Positions 35,965 to 44,930 of a stretch of 50,437 nucleotides of DNA are shown here, piece by piece. Location: assembly GCA_028282025.1 (NCBI GenBank), contig JANQIT010000292.1, positions 1 through 50,437 on the forward strand, read 5' to 3'. The DNA is from Hwanghaeella sp. (GTDB lineage: Bacteria > Pseudomonadota > Alphaproteobacteria > UBA8366 > Aestuariispiraceae). Within the stretch, counting starts at the first letter, position 1. Each line of letters opens with the position of its first letter. Under the pieces are notes generated by a model. That model ran no database searches and was not told the DNA's origin. It was given only the letters and a program-made list of their open reading frames with translations. The translations under genes were made by a program, and so were the position numbers.

Positions 35965-36897
35965 TCAGGCAACAGCTTTCAACTGCCCGCCTTCCGGCGC
36001 GGGCAGGTCGTTGCGTTCCCACCCCATCATCGCGAGCTTGCGTGGCAGCCCCCAGCGATAGCCGCCCAGCATGCCGGAATTCCGAATCACCCGGTGACAC
36101 GGGATCAACCAGGAAATCGGATTGGCGCCGACAGCTGTGCCGACGGCGCGCGCGGCCGCTCCCTTCATGCCAAGCGCGCCGGCAATCGTGCCATAGGTCG
36201 TCAGGGTGCCCGGTGGAATCGCCAGCAGGGCGCGCCACACCTTTATTTGAAAAGCGGTCCCCTTCAGCAGCAACCGCAAGGGCGCCGCGCCGGACGGCGC
36301 CTGTTCCCCGGGATTTAGGAAGATCTGCGCCATGGTCGGGGCCGTCGCATCCTTGTCCTCGATCAGGGTGGCGAGCCTGAACCGGTCCGCCATGTCATCG
36401 AAACAGCCCTGCACACCCCGTTCATCCACGAAGGCGAGACCACACAGGCCACGGTCCGCCTGCATCAACAGGGTTTGTCCGAACGGTCCTTCGTGGAAGC
36501 CGTAGCGGATCTCCAGCCCTTTCCCCAGCTTCTTGTACTCGCCGGGGGTCAGGGCCTCATGCGCGACGAACAGATCATGCAGCCGTCCCGGCCCCGAAAG
36601 GCCAGCGTCGAAAGCGGCGTCCAGCACACTGCCATGTTCGTCCAAACGGCGTTTCGCTTCCTCCAAAGACAACGCCTGCAGAAACTTCTTCGGGCTCAAA
36701 CCCACCCAGCGCGTGAACAGGCGTTGGAAGTGAAAGGGGCTCAAGTCGACGTGGGCGGCGATATCGTCGAGCGAAGGCCGCCCTTCGAAATTGGCCACCA
36801 CATAGCCCAGCGCATCCGCGATTCGGCGGTAGTCTTCATTCCCGATATCGATACCGTCCGCCTGGTCCGCTTGAACCGTGTCTCTATCCAACAGCAT
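35965..36897 (-). CDS. Ada-like AraC regulator fused to methylated-DNA-cysteine methyltransferase
   Basis: A 310-residue fusion. Residues 20-125 form an AraC-type double helix-turn-helix (PSLDDIAAHVDLSPFHFQRL and a second HTH). From about residue 210 there is a methyltransferase domain with the alkyl-acceptor Cys267 in IPCHRVIRN. The zinc-binding N-terminal domain of E. coli Ada, whose Cys38 is methylated to switch on transcription, is missing. AGGAGG eight bases before the ATG fixes the start. It repairs O6-methylguanine; any regulatory function would need another signal. It follows the GNAT gene by 79 bases. Confidence 0.92.
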   Translation of the reverse strand: MLLDRDTVQADQADGIDIGNEDYRRIADALGYVVANFEGRPSLDDIAAHVDLSPFHFQRLFTRWVGLSPKKFLQALSLEEAKRRLDEHGSVLDAAFDAGLSGPGRLHDLFVAHEALTPGEYKKLGKGLEIRYGFHEGPFGQTLLMQADRGLCGLAFVDERGVQGCFDDMADRFRLATLIEDKDATAPTMAQIFLNPGEQAPSGAAPLRLLLKGTAFQIKVWRALLAIPPGTLTTYGTIAGALGMKGAAARAVGTAVGANPISWLIPCHRVIRNSGMLGGYRWGLPRKLAMMGWERNDLPAPEGGQLKAVA

Positions 36898-36976
36898 GTC
36901 CGGGTCCTCCTGCCTGTGCGCCGTTATTGCAGCGACCCTAAGCTGCATCGGCTCACCGGCCCACCCGGTTCTTGCG

Positions 36977-37471
36977 TCATAACTGCCGTTCCATAAGGAC
37001 GATTGGGTCGCCCGCCGACTGCCGAACCGTCTGGAACCCGAACTGGCGGTAGACAGTAACCGCAAAGCCCATCCTGGTCGGCACCGTTTCGACCTGCAAA
37101 CACTTGTATTTCAAAGATTTTGCCAAATCCATCATAGCTTCCGTCATACGTATGCCGAGCTTGTTTCCCCGGAATCCGGGCCGTACGAACAGCCGCTTCA
37201 TTTCGGCGGATTTCTTGTCCAGGCGTTTCAGGGCGGCGCAGCCGGCCGCCTGTCCATCGACCTTGGCCAGAATCAAACCGCCATCCGGCGGCGCATAGGG
37301 TTCGGGAAGCCCCGCCAGTTCCGCATCGAACGCGTCGAAACAGAGCTGGCGGTCGAACATATCCGCATATTCGACAAAGAGAGTTTTGAGGATCAGAAGG
37401 TCGTCGCCGCCGGAAACGGACGCCAAGTCCACAAGCGGCCCGTCAGACACCCGCCCCGTTGTCTGCGACAT
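36977..37471 (-). CDS. GNAT family N-acetyltransferase
   Basis: A 164-residue acetyltransferase. The acetyl-CoA core is visible as AEMKRLFVRPGFRGNKLGIRMTEAMM, with the RGNKLG pyrophosphate loop, and a VYRQFGFQTV motif B. Its start lies 29 bases inside the end of the preceding PhzF gene, so it is part of the decarboxylase/PhzF operon. It could acetylate the amine or amino acid handled by that operon, but this is only inferred from position. Confidence 0.88.
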   Translation of the reverse strand: MSQTTGRVSDGPLVDLASVSGGDDLLILKTLFVEYADMFDRQLCFDAFDAELAGLPEPYAPPDGGLILAKVDGQAAGCAALKRLDKKSAEMKRLFVRPGFRGNKLGIRMTEAMMDLAKSLKYKCLQVETVPTRMGFAVTVYRQFGFQTVRQSAGDPIVLMERQL

Positions 37472-38252
37472 AGATGGTCCCCTTCATATAGATGGTCACC
37501 TTGCCCGCAATCAGAACCCGGTCTTCCGCCATAGTACAGTAAAGTTCGCCACGGCGCCGTGAAACCTGGCGTGCGTGAAGCGTTTTCTTGCCAAGCCGCG
37601 CCGCCCAGTAGGGAACCAGAACACAATGGGCGGAGCCCGTCACCGGATCTTCCGGAATGCCGCCATAAGGCGCGAAATAGCGGGAAACAAAGTCGCAATC
37701 CTCCCCCGCCGCTGTGACGATCACACCCTTACCCAGATCCTTCAGGAAGCGCATGTCGGGCTCCACCGCCTGCACGCCGGCGGCGCTCTCCAGAACCGCC
37801 AGACTTTTCTGTGCATCGTAGTATTCCAGAATCGGTGCGCCGAGCGCCGATTCGAGCCCTGCGGGCGGCGGCATCTCCACACGGGGCAGAACCGGGAAAT
37901 CCAGTTCGAGCACATTATGCCGGCGGGTCACCTTCAAACTGGCAAGCTGGGATCTGAAGCGCACGCTGTCCGCGCCCCAACCCAGGTGATCGAACAACAC
38001 GGCGGCGCTGGCCAACGTGGCGTGGCCGCAGATTTGCGCTTCGATTCCCGGCGTGAACCAGCGGATGTGGAAATCATGCTGTGGATCGTCCGGCGTCGGG
38101 ACGAAGAACGCGGTCTCCGACAAATTATTCTCCGCGCCCAGGGCCTGCATGGTCTCGTCCGGCAACCATTCCCGAAGGGGGACCACAGCCGCGGGATTGC
38201 CGCCGAAGACGGCGTCGGTAAAGGCGTCCAACTGATAGATATCCAGTTCCAC
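37443..38252 (-). CDS. PhzF family isomerase, copy 2
   Basis: A 269-residue PhzF-like protein. The catalytic Glu46 in ENNLSETAFF, His77 in CGHATLASA, and the second-half EDPVTGSAHC motif are all intact. PhzF of phenazine synthesis isomerises dihydro-3-hydroxyanthranilate; most relatives have unknown substrates. It lies 13 bases after a second phzF-like gene and shares 54 of the first 80 residues with it by hand count, a tandem duplication. No other phenazine gene is nearby. Confidence 0.9.
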   Translation of the reverse strand: MELDIYQLDAFTDAVFGGNPAAVVPLREWLPDETMQALGAENNLSETAFFVPTPDDPQHDFHIRWFTPGIEAQICGHATLASAAVLFDHLGWGADSVRFRSQLASLKVTRRHNVLELDFPVLPRVEMPPPAGLESALGAPILEYYDAQKSLAVLESAAGVQAVEPDMRFLKDLGKGVIVTAAGEDCDFVSRYFAPYGGIPEDPVTGSAHCVLVPYWAARLGKKTLHARQVSRRRGELYCTMAEDRVLIAGKVTIYMKGTIYVADNGAGV

Positions 38253-38265
38253 AGCGGTGTCCTCT

Positions 38266-39057
38266 CTACAGTTCCAGCGTTGCTTTCATGTACAAAACAG
38301 CCTGGCTCGCCAGTAGAACCCGGTCATCGACCAAGGTGCAGTACAGATCGCCGACCCGGCTGGATATCTGCCGGCCGTGCAGTTCCTTCCTACCCAGAAC
38401 CGCCGCCCAATAGGGCACCAGCGAACAATGTGCGGACCCCGTGACCGGGTCTTCCGGGATGCCCGCCTTCGGTGCGAACATGCGTGAAACGAAATCGCAG
38501 GTTTCGCCCGGCGCGGTGACGATCAAACCGATACCATCCAATCCTGCGACATAGTGCTGATCGGGATTGACCGCGCGCACCGCCGCCTCGTCCGCCAGGA
38601 CCGCCATGTCGAAATAGGCGCTGCCGAAGTAGGAAGCTTCCGCGCCGACCGCGTCGGCGAAACCCTGCGGCACGGGCCTTTCCGTAAGCGGCGCGATTGG
38701 AAAATCGAGTTCCAGCAGTTCCTTGCGTTTGCGCACGACAAGCGTTCCGCTGCGGGAGTTGAACCGGATCTCGTCATGGTCCCATCCCGTCTCGCGGAAC
38801 AGGACCGCGGCGCTGGCCAAGGTCGCGTGACCGCAAAGGTCCACTTCCATGGCAGGGGTGAACCAGCGCAGGTGAAAGTCGTTCTGCGGATCGTCCGGCG
38901 TCGGCACGTAGAAGGCCGTCTCCGCAAGATTGTTCTCCATGGCGATGTTCTGCAGCAACGCATCGTCCAACCAGCCGTCCAGCGGCACGACGGCGGCCGG
39001 GTTACCCCCGAAAAGCCGGTCGGTGAAAGCATCCACTTGGTACAGGATATGGTTCAT
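38266..39057 (-). CDS. PhzF family isomerase, copy 1
   Basis: A 263-residue PhzF-like protein with Glu46 in ENNLAETAFY, His77 in CGHATLASA and EDPVTGSAHC. It starts two bases after the stop of the PLP decarboxylase gene and is followed at once by its paralog. PhzF proteins fold as two diaminopimelate-epimerase-like halves; two copies may pair as a heterodimer or act on successive substrates. The substrate is unknown. Confidence 0.9.
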   Translation of the reverse strand: MNHILYQVDAFTDRLFGGNPAAVVPLDGWLDDALLQNIAMENNLAETAFYVPTPDDPQNDFHLRWFTPAMEVDLCGHATLASAAVLFRETGWDHDEIRFNSRSGTLVVRKRKELLELDFPIAPLTERPVPQGFADAVGAEASYFGSAYFDMAVLADEAAVRAVNPDQHYVAGLDGIGLIVTAPGETCDFVSRMFAPKAGIPEDPVTGSAHCSLVPYWAAVLGRKELHGRQISSRVGDLYCTLVDDRVLLASQAVLYMKATLEL

Positions 39058-39059
39058 CG

Positions 39060-40484
39060 TTAGGCGGCTCCTTCGCGTGTCAGACTGTACCGCCCGGCTT
39101 CCAGGGCGTCGGCGATTATGTCGATGTCATGGGGTTGGGTCATCCAATTGCTGAAGGCGGCGCGCATCCCCTGCTTGCCGTCGAACAGGCCGGGCGTCAG
39201 GAACACCCGTCCCGTCGCGTTAATAGCTTCCATCAGCGCCTTCTGCCGGGCGTTGGAAGTCTCATCCTCACCGAAGACACCGCGGAACAGAACGATATTG
39301 AGACGGACCGGCGCCAGAAGCTCGTACCCCTGCATCGTCGTAATCCTGTCCCCCAGTTCGGCGGCAAGGTCGCAGGTGCGTTCCACCATGTCGCGAACGC
39401 CCGCTCGTCCATACGCCAACAGGGTCATCCAGACCGGCAGCGCTCGGAATCGCTGAGAACTCTCAACCGACCGGTTGATATAGCTGGGGGCCGGATCGTC
39501 GGTTTCGAGATACGGCGCGGTAAGACGCATCGCATCCTCCAGCAGGTCCAGATGCCGGGTCAGGAACAGGCCGGAATCGTACGGAACGTTCAGCCATTTG
39601 TGGCAATCCGTGGTGATGGAATCCGCGCGTTCGACACCGGCCGCGAGCTCGGCGAAACGCGGCGAACAGCGTGCGAAAAGACCGAACGCACCATCGACAT
39701 GAAGCCAAGCCCCATGGTTTTCACACAGATCGGCGATAGCGTTCAGATCCTCGAAATCGCCGGTCGACACGATCCCGGCGCTGGCAATCACAACCTTTGC
39801 CCGCGCCGTGCTGGCCGCAAGCGCCGCGGCCAGGGCGTCGACACTCATCGCTTCCCGCCCGGGTAGCCGGCTGACCGATGTGTAATTCCGCCTGCCCATC
39901 CCGACCATGCCCTGGGCCTTCAGCATCGTGGCGTGTGGAGACGCTGAAAAAACCTCAAAGCCTGAAAGGTCCATGGCCCCGTCATGCGTCACATTCCTGC
40001 TGAGCTTACGGCCGATCCATTCCCGATAGCAGGAGGCCCCCAGCAGGTTCGCGCCCAATGCGCCGGACGTATAGGTGCCGTCAAACCCGTCCTTGCCGAA
40101 AGGCAGGCCGAACAGGTCGGCCAGCATGCCGATCGTCTCGTGAGTCAGGGCCGGCGCAATCGAGTCGCCGGGACTCGGCGGGTTCTGATCCACCGCCCCC
40201 GTCAGCCAGTCTCCCGCAAGCGAGGCCGCGGTGGCCCCACCTGTGACGTAGCCCAGGTAACGCGGTCCCACACTGCCGCTTAGATGCGGCGCTATTTCCT
40301 TCTCAAACCGTTCCAGGGCTTGCACCGATCCGACGCCCCGCTCCGGCAACCGTTGTTCGGCAACCGTCGTCACAGGCGAGGCGACCGGACGCCCGGCCAC
40401 ACCCGAACGGAAATCCACCGCGATGCGCCGCGCCGCTTCCAGGATCGCGGGCAGGTCGGCATTGTCTTCATGCATGACGGACAT
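39060..40484 (-). CDS. PLP-dependent decarboxylase, group II (aromatic amino acid/glutamate decarboxylase-like)
   Basis: A 474-residue decarboxylase. The PLP-binding lysine is in TTDCHKWLNVPYDSG, and the ring-contacting Asp is in WLHVDGAFG. The middle segment GTYTSGALGANLLG is the usual phosphate-binding strand. Group II members decarboxylate tyrosine, DOPA, tryptophan, glutamate or diaminobutyrate to amines. AAGGAGGG precedes the ATG at 40484. Upstream by 35 bases is the threonine-dehydratase-like gene and directly downstream are two PhzF genes, forming one transcription unit. Substrate not determinable by eye. Confidence 0.9.
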   Translation of the reverse strand: MSVMHEDNADLPAILEAARRIAVDFRSGVAGRPVASPVTTVAEQRLPERGVGSVQALERFEKEIAPHLSGSVGPRYLGYVTGGATAASLAGDWLTGAVDQNPPSPGDSIAPALTHETIGMLADLFGLPFGKDGFDGTYTSGALGANLLGASCYREWIGRKLSRNVTHDGAMDLSGFEVFSASPHATMLKAQGMVGMGRRNYTSVSRLPGREAMSVDALAAALAASTARAKVVIASAGIVSTGDFEDLNAIADLCENHGAWLHVDGAFGLFARCSPRFAELAAGVERADSITTDCHKWLNVPYDSGLFLTRHLDLLEDAMRLTAPYLETDDPAPSYINRSVESSQRFRALPVWMTLLAYGRAGVRDMVERTCDLAAELGDRITTMQGYELLAPVRLNIVLFRGVFGEDETSNARQKALMEAINATGRVFLTPGLFDGKQGMRAAFSNWMTQPHDIDIIADALEAGRYSLTREGAA

Positions 40485-40519
40485 TCGGCCCTCCTTGACT
40501 CAATCAAAGTACAGAAAGG

Positions 40520-41500
40520 TCAGTGCGGGGCGGCATCCTCGTCCGGTTCCGCAATCACGGATTGGAACAAGCTAAGGTCGACATTGCCGCCGGACAGGAT
40601 AACGCCCGCCCTTTTACCCTGTAGCGCTTCCCGGTCGTTCAGCAAGGCCGCCAGGGGCGCGGCCCCAGCCCCTTCCGCCACATTATGCGTGTGCGTGTAA
40701 TAGAGGCGCATGGCGTGCTTTACATCTTCATCCGTGATCCGCACGACGTCTTCCACGCCCTTGCAGATCGATTCAACGGCCGCCTCGACAGGAACCCGGC
40801 ACGCCATACCGTCGGCGATGGTGTTCGCGGAGTTCGTGGAGACGACCTTGCCCGCCTCGAACGACAAGGCATAGGAGGCGGCGGTATCGACGACCACGCC
40901 ATAGACTTTAGTTTTCAGGCCCAGCGCATCGCGCGCCGACAACACGCCGCATATGCCGGACCCAAGACCGATCGGGACATAAACCCGTTCGAGTTCCGGC
41001 GCGTTCGTAAAGAACTCCATCGCATAGGTCCCGACCCCCGCGACCAAGGGTTCGTCAAAGGACGGCAGCATGGAGAGCCCGTCGCCCTCGGCCCGCTGCA
41101 TCGCGTATTCCAGCGATTCCTGAAAATCGTGCCCATGCACCACAAGCTCGCCGCCGAACGCGCGCATCGCCGCGTTTTTCTCCACACTGTTGCCTTCGGG
41201 AACCACGATGGTTGCCGGGACCCCCGCCCGGGACGCTGCGAAAGCAACCGACTGACCATGGTTGCCGCGGGTCGCTGCGATCACGCCCCTAGCATTTCCG
41301 GAACGCCGGTAGTTATCCATATAGACAAGCCCGCCCCGCACCTTGAAGGCCCCGGTCGGCGTATGGTTTTCGTGCTTCACCCAGATCTCGACACCGGCAT
41401 GCTGCGACAGGAGCGGCCAATTATATTGCGGCGTTCCCTGGAAGACGCCGTAAACCAGTTCCGCCGCACTCTCCAACCTGTCCTTCGATACCGTTGTCAT
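40520..41500 (-). CDS. Threonine dehydratase-like PLP enzyme, catalytic domain only
   Basis: A 326-residue fold-type II PLP enzyme. The Schiff-base lysine is in PTGAFKVRGG, the Asn loop is in ATRGNHGQS, the phosphate loop is GLGSGICG, and the C-terminal SGGNVD binds the cofactor. There is no ACT regulatory domain, so it resembles catabolic (TdcB- or EutB-like) dehydratases that deaminate a hydroxy amino acid to a 2-keto acid. It heads the decarboxylase/PhzF/GNAT unit. The reaction with which amino acid is uncertain. Confidence 0.88.
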   Translation of the reverse strand: MTTVSKDRLESAAELVYGVFQGTPQYNWPLLSQHAGVEIWVKHENHTPTGAFKVRGGLVYMDNYRRSGNARGVIAATRGNHGQSVAFAASRAGVPATIVVPEGNSVEKNAAMRAFGGELVVHGHDFQESLEYAMQRAEGDGLSMLPSFDEPLVAGVGTYAMEFFTNAPELERVYVPIGLGSGICGVLSARDALGLKTKVYGVVVDTAASYALSFEAGKVVSTNSANTIADGMACRVPVEAAVESICKGVEDVVRITDEDVKHAMRLYYTHTHNVAEGAGAAPLAALLNDREALQGKRAGVILSGGNVDLSLFQSVIAEPDEDAAPH

Positions 41501-41629
41501 CGGGCAACCCTTCCTTCGTCGTTCTATTCATCCGATTGTGGCGAACGACGCCGGTGTTTTCCCGGCTTGTCGCTCGCCCTCGCCGCGTTGGGGTCCCGCC
41601 GCGGATACGTCTCCCGTCACGAAATCCGG

Positions 41630-41836
41630 CTACTGCCAGAACGGCTTGCGGATTTCGTTTTGACGCTGCGCCTCTGTAACACCGATGTCGCGCAACTGCG
41701 CCGGGCTCAGGTCCGCAAGCGCACGGCGCTGGCAGGCGCGATCCCACCATGTCGACGCGACGGATGCCAAGTCCGCGAACCGGAGAGGCTGCATGACAAT
41801 GCCAACCCATCCCGGCATGATCCAAATTGTACGCAT
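41630..41836 (-). CDS. DUF1127 family small protein
   Basis: A 68-residue basic protein whose C-terminus (RALADLSPAQLRDIGVTEAQ, then EIRKPFW) is the DUF1127 signature. AAGGAG eight bases before the ATG fixes the start; the frame reaching 41926 is longer only by junk. Some alphaproteobacterial DUF1127 proteins bind RNA and affect phosphate or stress responses. It is divergent from the MocR gene and could be the first gene of the operon that continues 129 bases later with the dehydratase-like gene. Confidence 0.85.
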   Translation of the reverse strand: MRTIWIMPGWVGIVMQPLRFADLASVASTWWDRACQRRALADLSPAQLRDIGVTEAQRQNEIRKPFWQ

Positions 41837-41916
41837 ACAATTTCTCCTTCTTTGCTGGAAATGGGAACAATTCATTCGAATTGATCTAATATATCGAGAA
41901 GTATGTTGACAATTTG

Positions 41917-41952
41917 TACCCGTCAATGACTATATTGTCACCATGACAATAT
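41917..41952 (+). promoter_or_regulatory. Candidate MocR operator overlapping the start codon
   Basis: A 9-bp perfect inverted repeat, ATATTGTCA (41932-41940), spacer CCA, TGACAATAT (41944-41952), straddles the MocR ATG at 41943. A further TGACAAT at 41917-41923 repeats the half-site in direct orientation, 20 bases upstream of the last arm. MocR-type regulators commonly bind spaced direct repeats, so autorepression and control of the divergent DUF1127/dehydratase unit are plausible. Confidence 0.6.
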
Positions 41953-43442
41953 CACGCCTCCCCTGGCTTTCGGGTCTCGATTCCAAATCCGGCCCGAAAT
42001 ACAAAGCCATTGCCGAAACCATTGCCGATGCCGTTGCGAACGGCGGCCTCGCCCCGGGTGACAGGCTGCCGCCGCAACGCGAATTGGCTTGGGCGTTGAA
42101 CTGCACTGTTGGCACAGTCACCCGCGCCTATGCCTTAATAGAAAAGCAGGGGTTAGCGGCCGGGGAAGTGGGCCGCGGCACTTTCATCTCACTGGACCCC
42201 GCCGATGCGCGCGGCGGCCGCGATTTCGCGACCTTCTGGCACTCACCGAGCCTTGGCGGCGGTGCACAGCCGTTGAGGACAATGGATGGTATCTCCGATT
42301 GGCGCACAGCGGGCGGCCCAGCCGAGTCCGATAACGGCCCGATCCGGTTGAACCACGACTATCCCCCGCTGGGCTTGGAAAGCCTGGAGGCATCGCGGAC
42401 CATGGCCCAGTTGGCCAGCGACCCGGTGCTTATCGAAATGCTATCGTACCAGCCGCATGCCGGCATCGACCGCCATAGAGCGGCCGGTGCGGCCTGGATG
42501 GCGCGCAGGGGCGTCTCGGCCGTCGGCGACCGCGTGGTCGTGACCACAGGTGCGCATAATGGCGTTCTGGCGACACTTTCCGCCATCACCCACGCAGGAG
42601 ACGCAATTGCGGTCGAAGCACTCGCCTATCCGGGTATCAAGGCCATCGCCGGAATCCTCGGCCTACGCCTGATTCCGGTGGCGCTGGATGCCGAGGGCAT
42701 AACGCCCGAAGCCCTGGACCATGTGTGCCGTCAACACCGGGTCGCTGCGCTCTACACGGTCCCAACCCTGCAAAACCCTACTAACGCCACCATGTCCGCC
42801 GCCCGTCGCGAAGCCGTCGCGCAGGTCGCCGCCGCTCACCGGCTGCCGGTCGTCGAGGACGATATTCTGGGGATGTTGGTGGAAGACGGTCCGCCGGCCC
42901 TGTGCAGCTTTCTCCCTTCCGAGCTTGGCTTCTATGTCTGCAGTATCTCCAAGACGCTGGCCCCGGGACTACGCACCGGCTACGTCCTCGCGCCCGACCG
43001 CCACACCCCGCAGGTCGCCGCCGCGGTTCGGACCAGCAGTTGGATGGCGTCCCCCTTCACCGCGGAGATCGTGGCGCGCTGGATCGAAACGGACGCGGCG
43101 GACCGTATTTTGGAGTCGCACCGGCGGGAAATCGCGGGACGCCGGGAGTTGATCCTGCAAGCCTTCGACGGGATGGAAGTCGCCTGTCCTCAAGGCGCGC
43201 TGCACGCCTGGCTGACGCTGCCCTCTCCCTGGAGGGCCGGTCAGTTCGTCGCCGAAGCTCAGGACCTGGGGATTATCGTGCCGCCAAGCGACGCTTTCGT
43301 GGTCGGCGATAGGGAAACGCCGCACGCGGTGCGGCTTTCCTTCTGTCCGCCACGGCGGCGCGAACGCCTTCAGAAGGCTCTGTCCTCTCTCAGCGGCCTG
43401 CTCAGCGGGACGAGCCGGGTCGAGGCGGTGCAGGTACTCTGA
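41943..43442 (+). CDS. MocR-type GntR regulator with aminotransferase-like domain
   Basis: A 499-residue PLP-dependent regulator. Residues 18-90 form a GntR winged helix (YKAIAETIADAVANGGLAPG, LPPQRELAWAL and TVTRAYALIEKQG). The rest is an aspartate-aminotransferase-like fold with the PLP lysine in SISKTLAPGLRTGY. It probably senses an amino compound as an external aldimine or PLP itself. It is divergent from the DUF1127 gene and the PLP-enzyme/PhzF cluster, which makes that cluster its likely target. Repeats overlapping its start are described separately. Confidence 0.94.
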   Translation: MTISRLPWLSGLDSKSGPKYKAIAETIADAVANGGLAPGDRLPPQRELAWALNCTVGTVTRAYALIEKQGLAAGEVGRGTFISLDPADARGGRDFATFWHSPSLGGGAQPLRTMDGISDWRTAGGPAESDNGPIRLNHDYPPLGLESLEASRTMAQLASDPVLIEMLSYQPHAGIDRHRAAGAAWMARRGVSAVGDRVVVTTGAHNGVLATLSAITHAGDAIAVEALAYPGIKAIAGILGLRLIPVALDAEGITPEALDHVCRQHRVAALYTVPTLQNPTNATMSAARREAVAQVAAAHRLPVVEDDILGMLVEDGPPALCSFLPSELGFYVCSISKTLAPGLRTGYVLAPDRHTPQVAAAVRTSSWMASPFTAEIVARWIETDAADRILESHRREIAGRRELILQAFDGMEVACPQGALHAWLTLPSPWRAGQFVAEAQDLGIIVPPSDAFVVGDRETPHAVRLSFCPPRRRERLQKALSSLSGLLSGTSRVEAVQVL

Positions 43443-43464
43443 CAAGGAAGAGAGGTTCTCGCCC

Positions 43465-44802
43465 TCAGGCGGTGCTGCTGATCGCCTGGACGATATCGTC
43501 GACCACCGCGGCGACAAGGGCGTCGTCGTCGCCTTCCGCCATCACCCGAATCACGGGCTCGGTCCCGGACGGACGTATCACCAGCCGGCCGCTTTGGCCC
43601 AGTCGGGCCTCCCCCTCGGCAATCGCTTCCTGCACTGCGGAGGCCGTCAGCGGCGCGCCGCCGTCATACCGCACATTCTTCAACAGTTGCGGCACCGGCT
43701 CGAACGCGCGGCCGACCGCACTCATCGGCTGTTCCGCGCGGACCAGGACGGCCAGGACCTGCAGGGCCGCGACAAGACCGTCGCCGGTCGTCGCATAGTC
43801 GGTAAGGATTACGTGGCCGGACTGTTCCCCACCAAGGTTAGATCCGTCGCGGCGCATCGCCTCCACCACATAGCGGTCTCCAACGGCGGTGCGGGTCAGG
43901 CCGATCTTCCGATCCGCCAGATAGCGCTCCATCCCCAGATTTGACATCACAGTGGCCACCAGATTGCCGCGCAGAGCCCCCGTATCCGCCCAGGAACCGG
44001 CAATCACCGCCATCACCTGATCGCCGTCTACAACCTGCCCCTGTTCGTCGACCACGATCACCCGGTCCGCGTCGCCGTCGAGCGCGATGCCGAGGTCCGC
44101 GCCATGCGCCACCACCTGCTCGCGCAGCGCCCTTGTATCGGTTGCGCCGCATTCCTTGTTGATATTTGTGCCATCCGGTTGCACGGCCATGGGTATGACC
44201 GTCGCCCCCAGTTCGAACAGAACCGACGGGGCGACCTTGTAGGCCGCGCCGTTCGCGCAATCGACCACGATCTTCAACCCGTCGAGGCGCAGGTCCGTGG
44301 GAAATGTCCGCTTAACCGCTTCGATATAGCGGCCCTGCGCGTCGTCCAGACGGCGCGCGCGGCCCAGGCCCTGCGGGCTTGCCAGTTCGAGCGCATCGGC
44401 ATTCATCAAACGCTCGATTTCCATTTCGTCCGCGTCGGAGAGTTTAAAACCGTCCGGACCGAAGAGCTTGATGCCATTGTCGTAGTACGGATTGTGAGAG
44501 GCGGAGATCATCACGCCAAGATCCGCCCGGAGCGACGTCGTCAGCATACCGATCGCCGGTGTCGGCATCGGCCCCACCAGCACTACATCCATGCCCATGG
44601 AGATGAAACCGGACTGCAACGCCGGTTCCAGCATATAGCCGGAGAGCCTTGTGTCCTTGCCAATGACCACGAGATGCCGGTGGTTGCCGCGCCGGAACCG
44701 TTGGCCCGCCGCCATCGCCAGCCGGAGGACGACCTCCGACGTGATTGGATCCGTATTCGCGGTGCCGCGCACCCCGTCGGTGCCGAAATATTGTCTTGTC
44801 AT
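43465..44802 (-). CDS. glmM: Phosphoglucosamine mutase
   Basis: A 445-residue mutase that converts glucosamine-6-phosphate to glucosamine-1-phosphate, the precursor of UDP-GlcNAc for peptidoglycan and lipopolysaccharide. The phosphoserine is Ser102 in [12 protein letters not shown], the metal loop is DGDADR, and the sugar-phosphate loop near the C-terminus is [12 protein letters not shown]. The start [13 protein letters not shown] at 44802 is the usual family N-terminus; the 8-residue upstream extension is rejected. The gene is convergent with the MocR gene and divergent from the GT2 gene. Confidence 0.96.
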   Translation of the reverse strand: MTRQYFGTDGVRGTANTDPITSEVVLRLAMAAGQRFRRGNHRHLVVIGKDTRLSGYMLEPALQSGFISMGMDVVLVGPMPTPAIGMLTTSLRADLGVMISASHNPYYDNGIKLFGPDGFKLSDADEMEIERLMNADALELASPQGLGRARRLDDAQGRYIEAVKRTFPTDLRLDGLKIVVDCANGAAYKVAPSVLFELGATVIPMAVQPDGTNINKECGATDTRALREQVVAHGADLGIALDGDADRVIVVDEQGQVVDGDQVMAVIAGSWADTGALRGNLVATVMSNLGMERYLADRKIGLTRTAVGDRYVVEAMRRDGSNLGGEQSGHVILTDYATTGDGLVAALQVLAVLVRAEQPMSAVGRAFEPVPQLLKNVRYDGGAPLTASAVQEAIAEGEARLGQSGRLVIRPSGTEPVIRVMAEGDDDALVAAVVDDIVQAISSTA

Positions 44803-44930
44803 ATTAGACCGATAATTCACTCCCACAGCCAGCGCAACCCGGCGCGTGCCGGCGTCCGCCCTTGCGCCGCCGCGCCGCCGCGGGCATCGTTGGAAAATAG
44901 GTAAACGGGTTGTCGTGGGGGCAAGGTAAC

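Noticed and set aside
37443-39057. Assembly or recombination artefact behind the PhzF duplicate
   Set aside because: The copies differ at about a third of residues in the first 80 and throughout at DNA level, so they are old paralogs, not a duplicated read.
36977-41500. Phenazine or ectoine-utilisation cluster
   Set aside because: PhzF copies occur without phzA-E/G, and the dehydratase/MocR pair without doeA, eutD or an ectoine transporter; the named pathways are not supported.
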